Positions 46,680-56,168 of a stretch of DNA of 64,000 nt are shown here, piece by piece. Source of the DNA: Leptospiraceae bacterium (GTDB lineage: Bacteria > Spirochaetota > Leptospiria > Leptospirales > Leptospiraceae); contig JADJSX010000006.1 of the NCBI GenBank assembly GCA_016711485.1, positions 234,001 to 298,000 of the forward strand, in the 5' to 3' direction. Each line of letters opens with the position of its first letter. Positions within the stretch are counted from its first letter, which is position 1. Position numbers and translations under genes: made by a program. The notes beneath the pieces are model-generated. The model searched no databases, was not told the origin of the DNA, and was given only the letters and a program-made list of their open reading frames with translations.

Positions 46680-48052
46680 TGTAAAAATCCCTCTGACCAC
46701 TCACGTACGTTTCCAGCTCCAAGGCTCACTAAATAGTCTCCAGTCACTGTATATTTTTTTAAAATTGGAATATCGCGTAGTAAATCACCCGTAAGTAAAA
46801 TAGCTTTTTCCTTGTTTTCTAAATGGTCGTAGATTAATTCTGTAGAAATACCTTCAATTGGTGTTTCACCGGCAGAATAAATTGGTAGTAAAAACAGTAT
46901 ATCACTATCGTTTAACGCTTTTGCAAAATCAATGTAATGATCTCTAGTTCTTGTGAATCTATGTGGCTGAAAAATAATACAACATTTTGCACCCACTGGT
47001 CGCATTCTTTTGATAGATTGGATCACTGCTAAAATTTCTGTTGGGTGGTGTCCATAATCATCGTATACGTGAATATTGTTTTGAGATCCAAGGCGTTCTA
47101 ATCTTCGTTTTACCCCATTGTACCCCGAGAGGGAAGAAAGAATTTTATCAGTATCAACTCCAATTAATTCTGCCGCTAATAAAGCACCAAATGCATTTTT
47201 TAAATAATGGTCTCCAGCGAATGGAAGTTTTATTTTTTTTAGATTTCCGTTTCTATAAAAACTTAATTCATTATCGAAAATTTCGAATGACTCTAATTGA
47301 ATTTCGGGAAAACTTTCCTTCATCGAATCAATTTGTGAATTTTCTACATAGCCAATAATATTTTTTTGATCTTCTAGAAGATGAATAGCACTTTGGATTC
47401 CTTTATCACCTAAATATACAATAGCAGTTGAAGTTTTTTTATTGTGAATAAATTTTGCAAAAGCTTCATGAAGTGTTTCTTCTGTTTTATAATAATCTAA
47501 ATGGTCATTGTCAATATTAGTAACTATTTTTATATCAGCTTTATGATTTAAAAATGTGCCGTCTGATTCATCAGATTCGTATACTCCCCATTTGCCGTTA
47601 TCCCATTTTCCTCCTCGATCTTTTAGGAATCCAACTTCGCCTCCTATCATTATAGAAGGATTTTCTGAGGCTTCGAGTAAAATTTGACCTGTCATAGCAG
47701 TAGTTGTAGTTTTTCCATGGGATCCGGCCACTGCGACTGAATATTTTTTGGAAAATAATTCATGTAAAAGTTCTGAGCGGTGAATAAGAGTTTTGTGCTC
47801 ATTAATTGCTTTTTTAAATACCGGATGGTCAGTTTTAACAGCACTAGAATAGACAACGTAATCAATACCAGATAAATTTACAGATTCCCAATTTTGAGAA
47901 ATTTTAGCTCCTCGCATTTCTAGTTTTTTAATTGTATCTGAGTTTGCTTTGTCATACCCGTTCACTTCAATTTTAAAATCAAGTAATATATGGGCAAGTG
48001 AAGACATCCCCGATCCGCCTATTCCGATAAAAAATGGTTTTTTTTCTTTCAA
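46676..48052 (-). CDS. murC: UDP-N-acetylmuramate-L-alanine ligase MurC
   Basis: A 458-residue Mur ligase. Near the N-terminus, GIGGSGMSSLA binds the UDP-sugar; the central domain has AGSHGKTTTTAM (ATP loop), and DDYGHHPTEI further on is a family hallmark. It adds L-Ala to UDP-MurNAc. The 5-base gap after murG and the overlap with the thioesterase place it in one operon. Length and motif order are normal. Confidence 0.97.
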   Translation of the reverse strand: MKEKKPFFIGIGGSGMSSLAHILLDFKIEVNGYDKANSDTIKKLEMRGAKISQNWESVNLSGIDYVVYSSAVKTDHPVFKKAINEHKTLIHRSELLHELFSKKYSVAVAGSHGKTTTTAMTGQILLEASENPSIMIGGEVGFLKDRGGKWDNGKWGVYESDESDGTFLNHKADIKIVTNIDNDHLDYYKTEETLHEAFAKFIHNKKTSTAIVYLGDKGIQSAIHLLEDQKNIIGYVENSQIDSMKESFPEIQLESFEIFDNELSFYRNGNLKKIKLPFAGDHYLKNAFGALLAAELIGVDTDKILSSLSGYNGVKRRLERLGSQNNIHVYDDYGHHPTEILAVIQSIKRMRPVGAKCCIIFQPHRFTRTRDHYIDFAKALNDSDILFLLPIYSAGETPIEGISTELIYDHLENKEKAILLTGDLLRDIPILKKYTVTGDYLVSLGAGNVREWSEGFLH

Positions 48053-48057
48053 AATCT

Positions 48058-49140
48058 TTACTCTTTAAAGAAAAATTTAACTGTATCAATAGATGCATTA
48101 ATTTTGGCACAACTGAAAGATTTATGTGCCACATTTATTAGCGATTCTCGATCATTTGCGATTTCAAGTAATATATCTACTAACGTAGAAGTATTTTCAT
48201 CTTTCTGGTTTAATACCCATGCACCCGCATTGTCTCTGAAATAATCGGCATTAGCTACTTGATGATTGTCTGCGGCATACGGATATGGAATCAAAATTTG
48301 AGGTAAAGCGTAAAGTGCACATTCTGAAATCACACCTGCACCAGATCGAGCAATTACTAAATTTGCCCATTCATAATGTGTTTTCATATTTTCGGAATAT
48401 GAAATTATATCTGCTGTTTTTTGTGATTTTGCCCTTGCTTCATCATAGAGAGATGTTCCTGTTAGGAGACGAAAATTGAAATTCTTTGAGATTTCTGGAT
48501 TGTTCATAGAGCTAATGACCATATTATTAATCTGTCTAGCACCTTGTGAACCTCCCATAACAAGTACGTTCAATTTTTCTTTTTTATTTACTGCTGATAT
48601 TTTTCCAGAATTGGGTTTTAAATCTGGGATTATTTTTTTTCGAAGAGGATTTCCTAAAATTCGAACATTTTTAGTTTTTATTTTTTCTAAACTAACGGGA
48701 GGGAAACTGAATGCTATTTTAGATGCGTATTTACTGAAATATTTTGTTACTTTTCCAACTATCGTATTTTGTTCACAAAGAAATATTGTTTTCCTAAAAA
48801 GAATTGCATATATTATTGCGGGTAAACTTGAATAACCGCCCATTGCAATTACGCAGTCCACTTTTTGTTTTCTAAATTGGAAAATTGTTTTTAGTAAATT
48901 ATAGGAAAATAAAAAAGGTAATGTAATTATATTTTTATTTAACTGTGGTGTATTATGCCAAATCACAGGGCAGGGTGCTTCTTTTAAATCTGGATTATCT
49001 TTATTTCGAAGCAAGGAATGGATAGCCAAGGATTCAAAATCAATTTCTGATTTTAAATCCATTAGACTTTCAGCAATTGCGATTCCAGGAGAGATATGTC
49101 CTCCGGTTCCGCCAGCAGCAATAATAATCGAACGAATCAC
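48058..49140 (-). CDS. murG: lipid II synthase MurG
   Basis: A 360-residue GT28 glycosyltransferase. The N-terminal AAGGTGGHISPGIAIAE motif and the C-terminal nucleotide-binding block (MGGSQGARQINN, ARSGAGVISECALYALP, then PYPYAADNHQVANA) are clear. It adds GlcNAc to lipid I on the inner face of the membrane. Its start overlaps the ftsW stop by 4 bases. The ASARSGAG-type segment for UDP-GlcNAc is intact. Confidence 0.97.
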   Translation of the reverse strand: MIRSIIIAAGGTGGHISPGIAIAESLMDLKSEIDFESLAIHSLLRNKDNPDLKEAPCPVIWHNTPQLNKNIITLPFLFSYNLLKTIFQFRKQKVDCVIAMGGYSSLPAIIYAILFRKTIFLCEQNTIVGKVTKYFSKYASKIAFSFPPVSLEKIKTKNVRILGNPLRKKIIPDLKPNSGKISAVNKKEKLNVLVMGGSQGARQINNMVISSMNNPEISKNFNFRLLTGTSLYDEARAKSQKTADIISYSENMKTHYEWANLVIARSGAGVISECALYALPQILIPYPYAADNHQVANADYFRDNAGAWVLNQKDENTSTLVDILLEIANDRESLINVAHKSFSCAKINASIDTVKFFFKE

Positions 49141-50288
49141 GTGATATGTTCCTTTTTGGTTATATTTATTAGAATTCCTAATGAAATCATAATTGTAAGT
49201 AAAGACGAACCTCCATAACTCACAAAAGGAAGACTAATTCCAGTAATTGGGAATAGCCCTGTAACTACAAATAAATTTATGATAACTTGTATACTAATCA
49301 TTAGTATGATTCCTGAGCCTAACAAGAAACCAAAATGATCGTTCACCCTTCGCACTAGAGAAAAACCTCGAATGATAAGGAAGGTAAAGAGGGAAAGTAA
49401 TACAATAAAACCTAGGAATCCGTAGTCTTGAACAAAAGTAGCAACAATAAAGTCCGTGTGATTGTACGGTAGAGAACGGTGAGAATGGCTAGTCGAAATT
49501 TGATTTCCAAATAAACCGCTTTCCATAAAAGCTCGAAAGGAAGAATACAATTGAAATCCATCTCCATCTTTATCACTGTAAGGATTGAGCCATACTTCAA
49601 TTCTTTTTCTCCAGTAACCGACTCTGTAAATTAAAAAGAAAATGAGTGGAGTTGTAGATAAAAACCCAATGACCAATTTTTTTAAAGGAAATCCATTTAA
49701 AAATATGAGTGTAAAAATCATTGCCGTAATTTGCAAAGTTGTTCCGAGTGCAGGTTCTAACATAATTAAAACTAATATAACACCAAGAGCAGCGCCCGGA
49801 ATTAAATAAGTCTTAACTGTTTTCTGTTGAATATGATTTAATTTTACAAAAAATGCTGATAAATAAATAAGTACTGCAATTTTACAAAATTCGCTTGGTT
49901 GTAATTGAAAAGGTCCTATTCCAATCCACCTATGAAAATTTCTACCGGCTTGGGTTTTTACTGTTTTACTAAGTCCGGGTATAAAAACTAAAATGAGTAA
50001 GATAATAGATAATACAATTAAGTATACTGCGTATCTTTGAAAAATTTTATAAGGTATTATGCTAAATACAATAAAAAAGAAAAATGACACTCCAAGCCAA
50101 ATACTTTGTTTTTTTAGAAAAAAATAAGGATCCTCTGTAAGTTTGTGTGCAGTTACGTTAGATCCAGAGAATAACGCTGATATACCAACAAAAAGTAATA
50201 GTAAAATTATATAAACTAAAGGAAGATCAATCGGATTTTTTCCGATTACTATAAATTTTTTAAACCATTCCTTTAAAAGTTTGATCAA
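49137..50288 (-). CDS. ftsW: SEDS-family peptidoglycan polymerase FtsW/RodA type
   Basis: A 383-residue SEDS protein with about ten membrane segments. Family motifs include the RWIGIGPFQLQPSEF block, the GDGFQLYSSFRAF catalytic-loop region, and a C-terminal LPFVSYGGSSL. From its place between mraY and murG it is FtsW-like, but the same family includes RodA, and the dcw position is the only reason to prefer FtsW. The cognate transpeptidase (ftsI/PBP) is not in this cluster. Confidence 0.85.
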   Translation of the reverse strand: MIKLLKEWFKKFIVIGKNPIDLPLVYIILLLLFVGISALFSGSNVTAHKLTEDPYFFLKKQSIWLGVSFFFFIVFSIIPYKIFQRYAVYLIVLSIILLILVFIPGLSKTVKTQAGRNFHRWIGIGPFQLQPSEFCKIAVLIYLSAFFVKLNHIQQKTVKTYLIPGAALGVILVLIMLEPALGTTLQITAMIFTLIFLNGFPLKKLVIGFLSTTPLIFFLIYRVGYWRKRIEVWLNPYSDKDGDGFQLYSSFRAFMESGLFGNQISTSHSHRSLPYNHTDFIVATFVQDYGFLGFIVLLSLFTFLIIRGFSLVRRVNDHFGFLLGSGIILMISIQVIINLFVVTGLFPITGISLPFVSYGGSSLLTIMISLGILINITKKEHIT

Positions 50289-50322
50289 TTTCTTTAAGTC
50301 CTTAGAAGCATTAACATTTGTG

Positions 50323-51432
50323 TTATTGGATTCTCAATGAAGATAAAGCAAATAAAGCGAGAATAACGCCAATTATCCAAAAACGAATGACTATCTTTGT
50401 TTCCTTGATTCCCATGAGTTCAAAATGATGATGAATAGGAGCCATTCTAAAAATTCTTTTTCCTGTTAATTTAAAAGACCCTACTTGTAAAATTACACTG
50501 AGAGCTTCCATTACAAAAATACCACCCAAAATAAATAATAGGAATTCTTTTTTAAGCATAACAGCTATCATTCCAAGAGTTGCCCCAAGGAATAAGGATC
50601 CAGTATCTCCCATAAAAACTTCTGCCGGATGCGTATTAAACCATAAAAATCCAAGGAGTGCTCCAGTGAGTGCGGCTAAAAATACAGAATATTCGTGTGC
50701 CCCTTGCAGATAAGGTATATTTAAGTAATTAGCCGCTATTGGAGTCCCGGATGCATAAGCAATAATACCAAATGTGATGGTAACTATCATCACTGTTCCT
50801 GTGGCTAATCCATCTAAACCGTCAGTTAGATTTACTCCGTGAGAACTTCCTATAATGACAAGTATGGAGAATGGGATTGCCAAAATCCCTAAATTTAATA
50901 CTGGACCTTTTATAAACGGAAGAAATAAATCAGTTAAAGTAAATGTTACTTTTCTACCATCTGAATGTGAGTCTCCAGTATAATAGTAAAATATTATGCA
51001 AAAAACTAATGCAATTAAAATGGAGAATCCAAACTTTACTCGACTTCGCATTCCGCCTTTTATTTTCAGAATAGCCTTTTCGTAATCATCTCGGAAACCA
51101 AGCATAGAAAATAAAAAACTAAATACAGTCAATAAAATCAGATTTAAATTTTTTAAATTCCCCCAAAGTAAAGTAGATATAACAAGAGTAGAAATTATCA
51201 TTAGCCCGCCCATTGTTGGCGTTCCTGCTTTTACGACATGGGTGCTCGGACCGTCATTTCTTACAGTTTCACTAAACTTTAAGCCATATAAATATTGAAT
51301 AATTCGTTTTCCTAGAAAAAAGGAAAGGAACATTGATGTTAGTCCCGCCATAAGGGCACGAAACGTTACGTAGTTAAAAATTCGCAGGAATCCTATATCA
51401 GATCCGAAAATATCGTATACAAATTGAAACAT
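50323..51432 (-). CDS. mraY: phospho-MurNAc-pentapeptide transferase MraY
   Basis: A 369-residue membrane protein with about ten spans. It transfers phospho-MurNAc-pentapeptide to undecaprenyl phosphate, giving lipid I. The hallmarks TPTMGG, FRDDYEK, NLTDGLDGLA, FMGDTGSL and the C-terminal HHHFE motif are all present. It begins 9 bases after murE. Nothing lies between murE and mraY, so murF is not in its usual place here. Confidence 0.97.
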   Translation of the reverse strand: MFQFVYDIFGSDIGFLRIFNYVTFRALMAGLTSMFLSFFLGKRIIQYLYGLKFSETVRNDGPSTHVVKAGTPTMGGLMIISTLVISTLLWGNLKNLNLILLTVFSFLFSMLGFRDDYEKAILKIKGGMRSRVKFGFSILIALVFCIIFYYYTGDSHSDGRKVTFTLTDLFLPFIKGPVLNLGILAIPFSILVIIGSSHGVNLTDGLDGLATGTVMIVTITFGIIAYASGTPIAANYLNIPYLQGAHEYSVFLAALTGALLGFLWFNTHPAEVFMGDTGSLFLGATLGMIAVMLKKEFLLFILGGIFVMEALSVILQVGSFKLTGKRIFRMAPIHHHFELMGIKETKIVIRFWIIGVILALFALSSLRIQ

Positions 51433-51441
51433 AAATACTTT

Positions 51442-52956
51442 TTATCTCCTGCTCTGTTCGTCATGTTGAAAAGCTTCGGTTAATTCACGTAAATCGCTAA
51501 AATCTTCTTTTTTAGTGCCAATTATTTGAACTGTTTCATGACCTTTACCAGCTACTAATAATAAACCACCATCAGGCAAGATTTCTATTCCTCTTTTTAT
51601 AGCTTGTCTCCTATTTGTAATTCGCAAAAAGGATGTAAATTTTTTAGGGAACCCAGCTTGAATATCATCAAGAATTTGTTCTGGTTCTTCTGTTCTTGGA
51701 TTATCCGATGTAATTATTACTAAATCTGAAAATTTGGCAGCTATATTTCCCATGATAGGTCTTTTGGATTTATCCCTATCGCCACCACAGCCAAATACAC
51801 AAATGATTTTACTATGGGGGATTTCTTGAATACTTTTTAATACGTTTAGAAGAGCATCTGGCGTATGCGCATAATCTACAATAGCTACTCGATTTTTTCT
51901 GCTATTGTAAACAATTTGAAATCTTCCGTTTACGGGAATTAAACTTCCTACTGTATTTCGAATCGACTCCAGATCTAAACCTAGTGCTCGCGCGGCTACG
52001 ATTGCCATAGATACGTTTAAATAGTTAAAATTTCCAAGTAAATTAGTGGTAATATCTATCTGTTGGGAACCTTTCTCTTTGAACTCAAAGTCAATACCAC
52101 GAAGCGAAAGTTCTTTGATTTTGCCTTCAAAATGTTTTCCTTTTCCAAATTGTAGTAAGTTCAATTTTAGATTTGCTTTTTTGATGAGTGAATACATTTT
52201 CTCGGCTCCGGGTGAGTCCATGGAAATTGCAGCAAATGTATTTTTATGAAATGATTTTGTAAGTAATTTAAAAAGTATAAATTTACTTTTTAAATAGTCT
52301 GTCATTGTTTTGTGGAAGTCTAAATGATCCCTTGTTATATTTGTAAAAATAGCGCCAAATAGGTGTAATCCGTTCAAACGACCTAACTTTAATCCGTGTG
52401 AACTTGCTTCCATAAAAACATACTCAATTTCTTCTTTTACCATATCACTGATTACATCATTTAACATACTTGCATCAGGTGTAGTATACCCAGTTTGAAT
52501 TACTTTGTTGGCGTATCTAGTTTCAATCGTTCCAATGATTCCACAATTTTTATTTTCGCGAGAAAAAATATCGTTTAAAATATAAGTCATCGAAGTTTTT
52601 CCGTTTGTACCGGTAATTGCAATAATTTTGCATTTTTTTGATGGCTCATCTTTTAACAGGGAAGCTATATATCCGTGCACTTGCATTGGATCTTCCTGTG
52701 TCACAAGAATATTTTTAAATCTATTTACTTCATTAAGATACGGGCTTTTTTTATTTATGAGGATTGTCTTTGTTTGCCGCTTGAGTGCATCTATTATGTA
52801 ATCAGTGGATTTTTCTTCAAAATTTTCATAAAGGCAAAATATATCCTCTGAATCTAGTTTTCTGCTATCAGACTGGATATAGGAAATATTTTCCTGTTCG
52901 TCTCCACTATATAAAGAAACTTTTTTTATTTTTTTTACTAATTCGGAAATTAACAT
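51442..52956 (-). CDS. murE: MurE, UDP-MurNAc-tripeptide synthetase (meso-DAP type)
   Basis: A 504-residue Mur ligase. ITGTNGKTSMT is the ATP loop, and DYAHTPDALLN and the C-terminal TSDNPRTEEP are also clear. DNPR is the sequence linked to meso-diaminopimelate rather than lysine, which indicates m-DAP in this organism's peptidoglycan. It follows the FtsL-like gene by 38 bases and abuts mraY. Length and domain order are normal. Confidence 0.95.
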   Translation of the reverse strand: MLISELVKKIKKVSLYSGDEQENISYIQSDSRKLDSEDIFCLYENFEEKSTDYIIDALKRQTKTILINKKSPYLNEVNRFKNILVTQEDPMQVHGYIASLLKDEPSKKCKIIAITGTNGKTSMTYILNDIFSRENKNCGIIGTIETRYANKVIQTGYTTPDASMLNDVISDMVKEEIEYVFMEASSHGLKLGRLNGLHLFGAIFTNITRDHLDFHKTMTDYLKSKFILFKLLTKSFHKNTFAAISMDSPGAEKMYSLIKKANLKLNLLQFGKGKHFEGKIKELSLRGIDFEFKEKGSQQIDITTNLLGNFNYLNVSMAIVAARALGLDLESIRNTVGSLIPVNGRFQIVYNSRKNRVAIVDYAHTPDALLNVLKSIQEIPHSKIICVFGCGGDRDKSKRPIMGNIAAKFSDLVIITSDNPRTEEPEQILDDIQAGFPKKFTSFLRITNRRQAIKRGIEILPDGGLLLVAGKGHETVQIIGTKKEDFSDLRELTEAFQHDEQSRR

Positions 52957-52994
52957 ACTCGTTTTACTGCTCTAATTTTATTTGAATTAAAAGG

Positions 52995-53336
52995 TTACTT
53001 ATAAATTTCAAAGCCTTTATTTTCAGGGGGTAGGATGAGAGTAATTATTTTTTTATTGGAAAATCTAGAAACTGGATTTGTTTTTCTGTATATAGAATCC
53101 ATTCTTTCTGCTGAAGTAAAACTAGCTATTCCTACTTTCAGCTCATAATTTTTTTTGTATAATTCTTCTTTTTTTTGAGAGAGTTTTTTGATTTGACGGT
53201 TTAAATGAGCATGATCCACACTCTGCCAAACCAAAAGAAAGGCAATACTCACTGGGATACTGATTTTTAAAAGCGAAACTAGAATTAGCCCTAGAGTATT
53301 TTTTATTTCCTTTTTATCTAAACGGTTTATTATCAT
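52995..53336 (-). CDS. FtsL-like small division protein
   Basis: A 113-residue protein with a cytoplasmic N-terminus (1-22), one membrane segment (about 23-43) and a coiled-coil segment (HLNRQIKKLSQKKEELYKKN), ending in a periplasmic tail. This is the FtsL topology and its position between rsmH and murE is the classic ftsL site. FtsL proteins are too divergent for a sequence proof. The start overlaps the end of rsmH by 4 bases. Confidence 0.7.
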   Translation of the reverse strand: MIINRLDKKEIKNTLGLILVSLLKISIPVSIAFLLVWQSVDHAHLNRQIKKLSQKKEELYKKNYELKVGIASFTSAERMDSIYRKTNPVSRFSNKKIITLILPPENKGFEIYK

Positions 53337-54244
53337 AATGATTTCAATACACGTAATTTTGCAGACCTAGAAGAAGGATTTATTTTAATTTCCTCTTCCG
53401 TTGGAATGATTGGCTTTTTAGTAATAATTTTAAACATCCCGTCTTTACTTTTTTCCTTAAAAACTTGTTTTACTATCCTATCTTCTAGAGAATGAAAAGA
53501 AATCACGCACAAAATTCCCCCATTTCTCAAAATAGGAATTAGATTTTCGATTCCGTCTCTAATATGACCCAACTCATTATTGACTTCTATACGCAAAGCC
53601 TGAAAAACTCTAAAAGAAGGATGCGTTTTATCAGGCCAAAATTTTCTAGGAATAACTGATTCCACTAATTTAGCCAAATCTAGAGTTGTTCTTATGGGAT
53701 TTTTTTTTCTAACCAAAAGAATTTTCTCTACTATCTTCTTTGTCCAGTTCTCTTCTCCATATTCTCGGAAGATTTGCGATAATTTTTCAGCCTTATATTT
53801 ATTCAAAACATCAAAAGCTGTCAGTTTTGCCCCTTCATCTAATCGCATATCCAAATATTCCTCATTTTTGAAGCTAAATCCTCTCTCGGAGCTAGTTAAA
53901 TGGAAGGTTGAAATACCCAAATCAAGTAAAATCCCGTCCACTTGAGAACTTCCAACTCTTTCTTCTATTTGCGTGGATTCTACTTCTGAAAAATTTCCTT
54001 CCAAAGGAAAGAATTTTCCAATATATGGCTCTAATCTTTCGGAAGCTCTAGCTAACATTATAGAATCTCGATCATTCAAAATTATTTTAGCATTTGGAAA
54101 TGCGTTTAGAATCAGTTCGGAGTGCCCGCCTTCACCAGCAGTTCCATCTAAAAAAATAGGAGACTCTTTATTTTCAATTTGTGAAAAATATTCTATAATC
54201 TCTTTGGGAAGCACGGGTATATGAGTTGGTTTAAAATCACCCAT
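53333..54244 (-). CDS. rsmH: 16S rRNA m4C1402 methyltransferase RsmH (MraW)
   Basis: A 303-residue SAM-dependent methyltransferase. HIPVLPKEIIEYF opens the family pattern, with FLDGTAGEGGHSE (SAM site) and ILLDLGISTFHL next. Toward the C-terminus come RVFQALRIEVNNEL and VISFHSLEDRIVK. It modifies the ribosomal P-site region. I start at ATG 54244, which overlaps the stop of the upstream gene by one base (TAATG); the alternative TTG at 54253 adds three residues. It is usually the first gene of the dcw cluster; here mraZ is missing and an unusual lipoprotein gene precedes it. Confidence 0.96.
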   Translation of the reverse strand: MGDFKPTHIPVLPKEIIEYFSQIENKESPIFLDGTAGEGGHSELILNAFPNAKIILNDRDSIMLARASERLEPYIGKFFPLEGNFSEVESTQIEERVGSSQVDGILLDLGISTFHLTSSERGFSFKNEEYLDMRLDEGAKLTAFDVLNKYKAEKLSQIFREYGEENWTKKIVEKILLVRKKNPIRTTLDLAKLVESVIPRKFWPDKTHPSFRVFQALRIEVNNELGHIRDGIENLIPILRNGGILCVISFHSLEDRIVKQVFKEKSKDGMFKIITKKPIIPTEEEIKINPSSRSAKLRVLKSL

Positions 54245-55332
54245 TATTTGCAAATACCTGGAAAAAAACTCGGAGAAGCCGAAAAGTTTTTTAAATAAAT
54301 ATCTTTCTTTAGGATACGAAAATTTTTTAATCCTAATGATTCAGCTAATACTGCTTTATAGGAAAGAGCATAACAAAGATTATACGCATTTTTCTTTTTA
54401 ATTCCTTTTTTTAGTATTTCGTCTATTGTTAAAGAGCAAAATTCATTGCCGGTTTTATTTAATTCTTCTATACTTATATTTTCTTTATTTGGATAAAAGT
54501 AATTCCAAGAAGATCCTACTGAATACACTTCATAAGTATCGTCTAATTTAATTTTTGCGAATGGTAAAAGACGTTTGGATTTATTCAAATTTTCTAATAG
54601 GAACTTCTTACACCCTTCAAAAGAACTCGCTTCGCTTTTAAAAAAAGATGATATTGGCTGTCTACATGCATTAATTCCAGGTTTAATCTGTGAAATTTCT
54701 TCTAAGAATAAATTGATTCCTATTTTACTGCTGATTGGTTTTGTATTTTTCCCTGAACCAGAAAACGCAATATCTACCGTATCAGTTTCTATTTGTAAAA
54801 TTGCAGATTCTTTATTGGTTGTTCTTTTTTCTTCTTCCAAGGTTAATGCGGCTAATATAAGTTTTGTTTCTTCTTCGCCGGTGATGATTTTGGAATTTAC
54901 TTTTATTCCTTCGGATTTGAAGTATTTTTCTACATCTTGTATAACACTTTTTGATTCTTTCGCGGAGCTAAAACTCCCACTTACTAAAAAACCAACATTA
55001 TCAATTTTACTTTTTAACATAGGAAGAGAAATTTCTAATTCGGCTAATCCTTTGTAGATTTGGTCTAACGTTTCTTTAGAACTAAAATCAGCCGCATTTG
55101 AATTTTCTGGGAAATACTCAACACATTTTGGATAGGAATATAGAGTTTTAGGTTGACATATCTCATTTGTTTTTTCCATTCGATAGAGACAAAACTCTGT
55201 AGCATAACCAGTGGAATTAAGAATCAAATGGACAGAAGTATCTTTTTTTAATACGTCTTTGTCTGAGAAAATACTGCATTGATATACAAAGAGTAAAGTC
55301 AGTAATATACTTTGAGGTCGAAAAGGAATCAT
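54244..55332 (-). CDS. Ppx/GppA-like exported lipoprotein
   Basis: A 362-residue protein. From ATG 55332 the N-terminus is a lipoprotein signal (SILLTLLFVYQC) with a plausible lipobox Cys. A longer frame begins with a TTG at 55404 but would bury the signal. The middle (VKKYFKSEGIKV-like, here EKYFKSEGIKVNSKIITGEE) resembles the SGEEEARL region of the Ppx/GppA phosphatase/actin-fold family. The expected phosphate-binding DIGGGS is replaced by LQIETDTVDIAFSGSG, so catalysis may be lost. Ppx/GppA proteins are cytosolic, so an exported copy is unusual. The stop overlaps rsmH by one base, coupling it to the cell-wall cluster. Confidence 0.55.
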   Translation of the reverse strand: MIPFRPQSILLTLLFVYQCSIFSDKDVLKKDTSVHLILNSTGYATEFCLYRMEKTNEICQPKTLYSYPKCVEYFPENSNAADFSSKETLDQIYKGLAELEISLPMLKSKIDNVGFLVSGSFSSAKESKSVIQDVEKYFKSEGIKVNSKIITGEEETKLILAALTLEEEKRTTNKESAILQIETDTVDIAFSGSGKNTKPISSKIGINLFLEEISQIKPGINACRQPISSFFKSEASSFEGCKKFLLENLNKSKRLLPFAKIKLDDTYEVYSVGSSWNYFYPNKENISIEELNKTGNEFCSLTIDEILKKGIKKKNAYNLCYALSYKAVLAESLGLKNFRILKKDIYLKNFSASPSFFPGICK

Positions 55333-55783
55333 TCCGAAAGAATTTTCTGAAAGCCTAGGAAGTCTAGTACTTTTTGATTGTATCCAATTGCTAAATATTA
55401 CCAATAATTTTAGAACGAATGAATCTGTGGATTTATTAAAATAGTCGTTAGAGTAATTTCATTGTAGAATCTAATCAATTACTTTAATAGCACAAATTCA
55501 AAATTAACCTCATACCTTGGCATTTTCCTAGTTCCTTTCTGAGAAGTTTTGGTTAATAGAATTAAATTATCGGAATCTCTTGTGGTTAATGATAAGTTTG
55601 CGTTGGTGGTTTGTTTTTACTTTTTTTTAGTAATGTGTAATTCTTTTTAAGAAAATAGAATTGGTATAAAATTAGTTCTATTCAGATTTGTTTAGAATAA
55701 TTGCCTTTTTTAAAGGAAATAGACTCAAATAACCCTGCAAACCTCAGCTTTTTCTTTATTTCCGTATTCGTTTAAAGATCACC

Positions 55784-55806
55784 AACTTCGAGGCAATTTC
55801 GAAGTT
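55784..55806 (+). other. strong hairpin in gene-free gap
   Basis: Arms AACTTCGA and TCGAAGTT around GGCAATT. TCTTCGGATTTTTC follows, so a T run starts about eight bases past the stem. It could be an sRNA 3' end, an attenuator-like structure or a protein site. Confidence 0.35.
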
Positions 55807-55856
55807 TCTTCGGATTTTTCTATTCTTGGAAAACCGAGATGGAACACAATGTAGCT

Positions 55857-55872
55857 TACGCTAAAATTAATT
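55857..55872 (+). repeat. dispersed 16-mer, copy 3
   Basis: TACGCTAAAATTAATT; third match to the consensus TACGCYRAAAKTAATT. Confidence 0.35.
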
Positions 55873-56168
55873 TTCCTTTTTAAAAAAATTAGGTATTCCT
55901 AAATGCCCAAAAATAGCGATAGCGAGGCTCTTTTCAAAACGAATGGGTATTTTCTTTTGGCAATTGGTATATGTCCCTGTGGTCAAGGTTTTATATATTT
56001 AGAAAGCAGAGCCCTTCCTAAATTTTACAAGGTATATAGATGTAAACTCTAAAATTCGAATTATTTCTTTAGTTAAAAGAAAAAAGAATAAAGAAAATTT
56101 TACATTCTGGTATAGAATTTGAATGAGTGCTTGAAAGTTTCCCTATTAGTTTCATTCTAGCTATAAGC

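Larger units (their letters stand above)
55333..56168. other. 836-bp divergent gap with hairpin
   Basis: The longest gene-free stretch of the window. It separates the cell-wall cluster (minus) from the lpt-rpoN operon (plus), so promoters for both should be here. It holds an 8-bp perfect hairpin (AACTTCGA/TCGAAGTT, 55784-55806), dispersed 16-mer copy 3 (55857-55872) and a 49-codon frame (55903-56052) with no clear ribosome site. I see no further gene. Confidence 0.55.

Noticed and set aside
55903..56052. 49-codon frame in the 836-bp gap
   Set aside because: Start not supported by a ribosome site and no family recognised; listed only as a finding.
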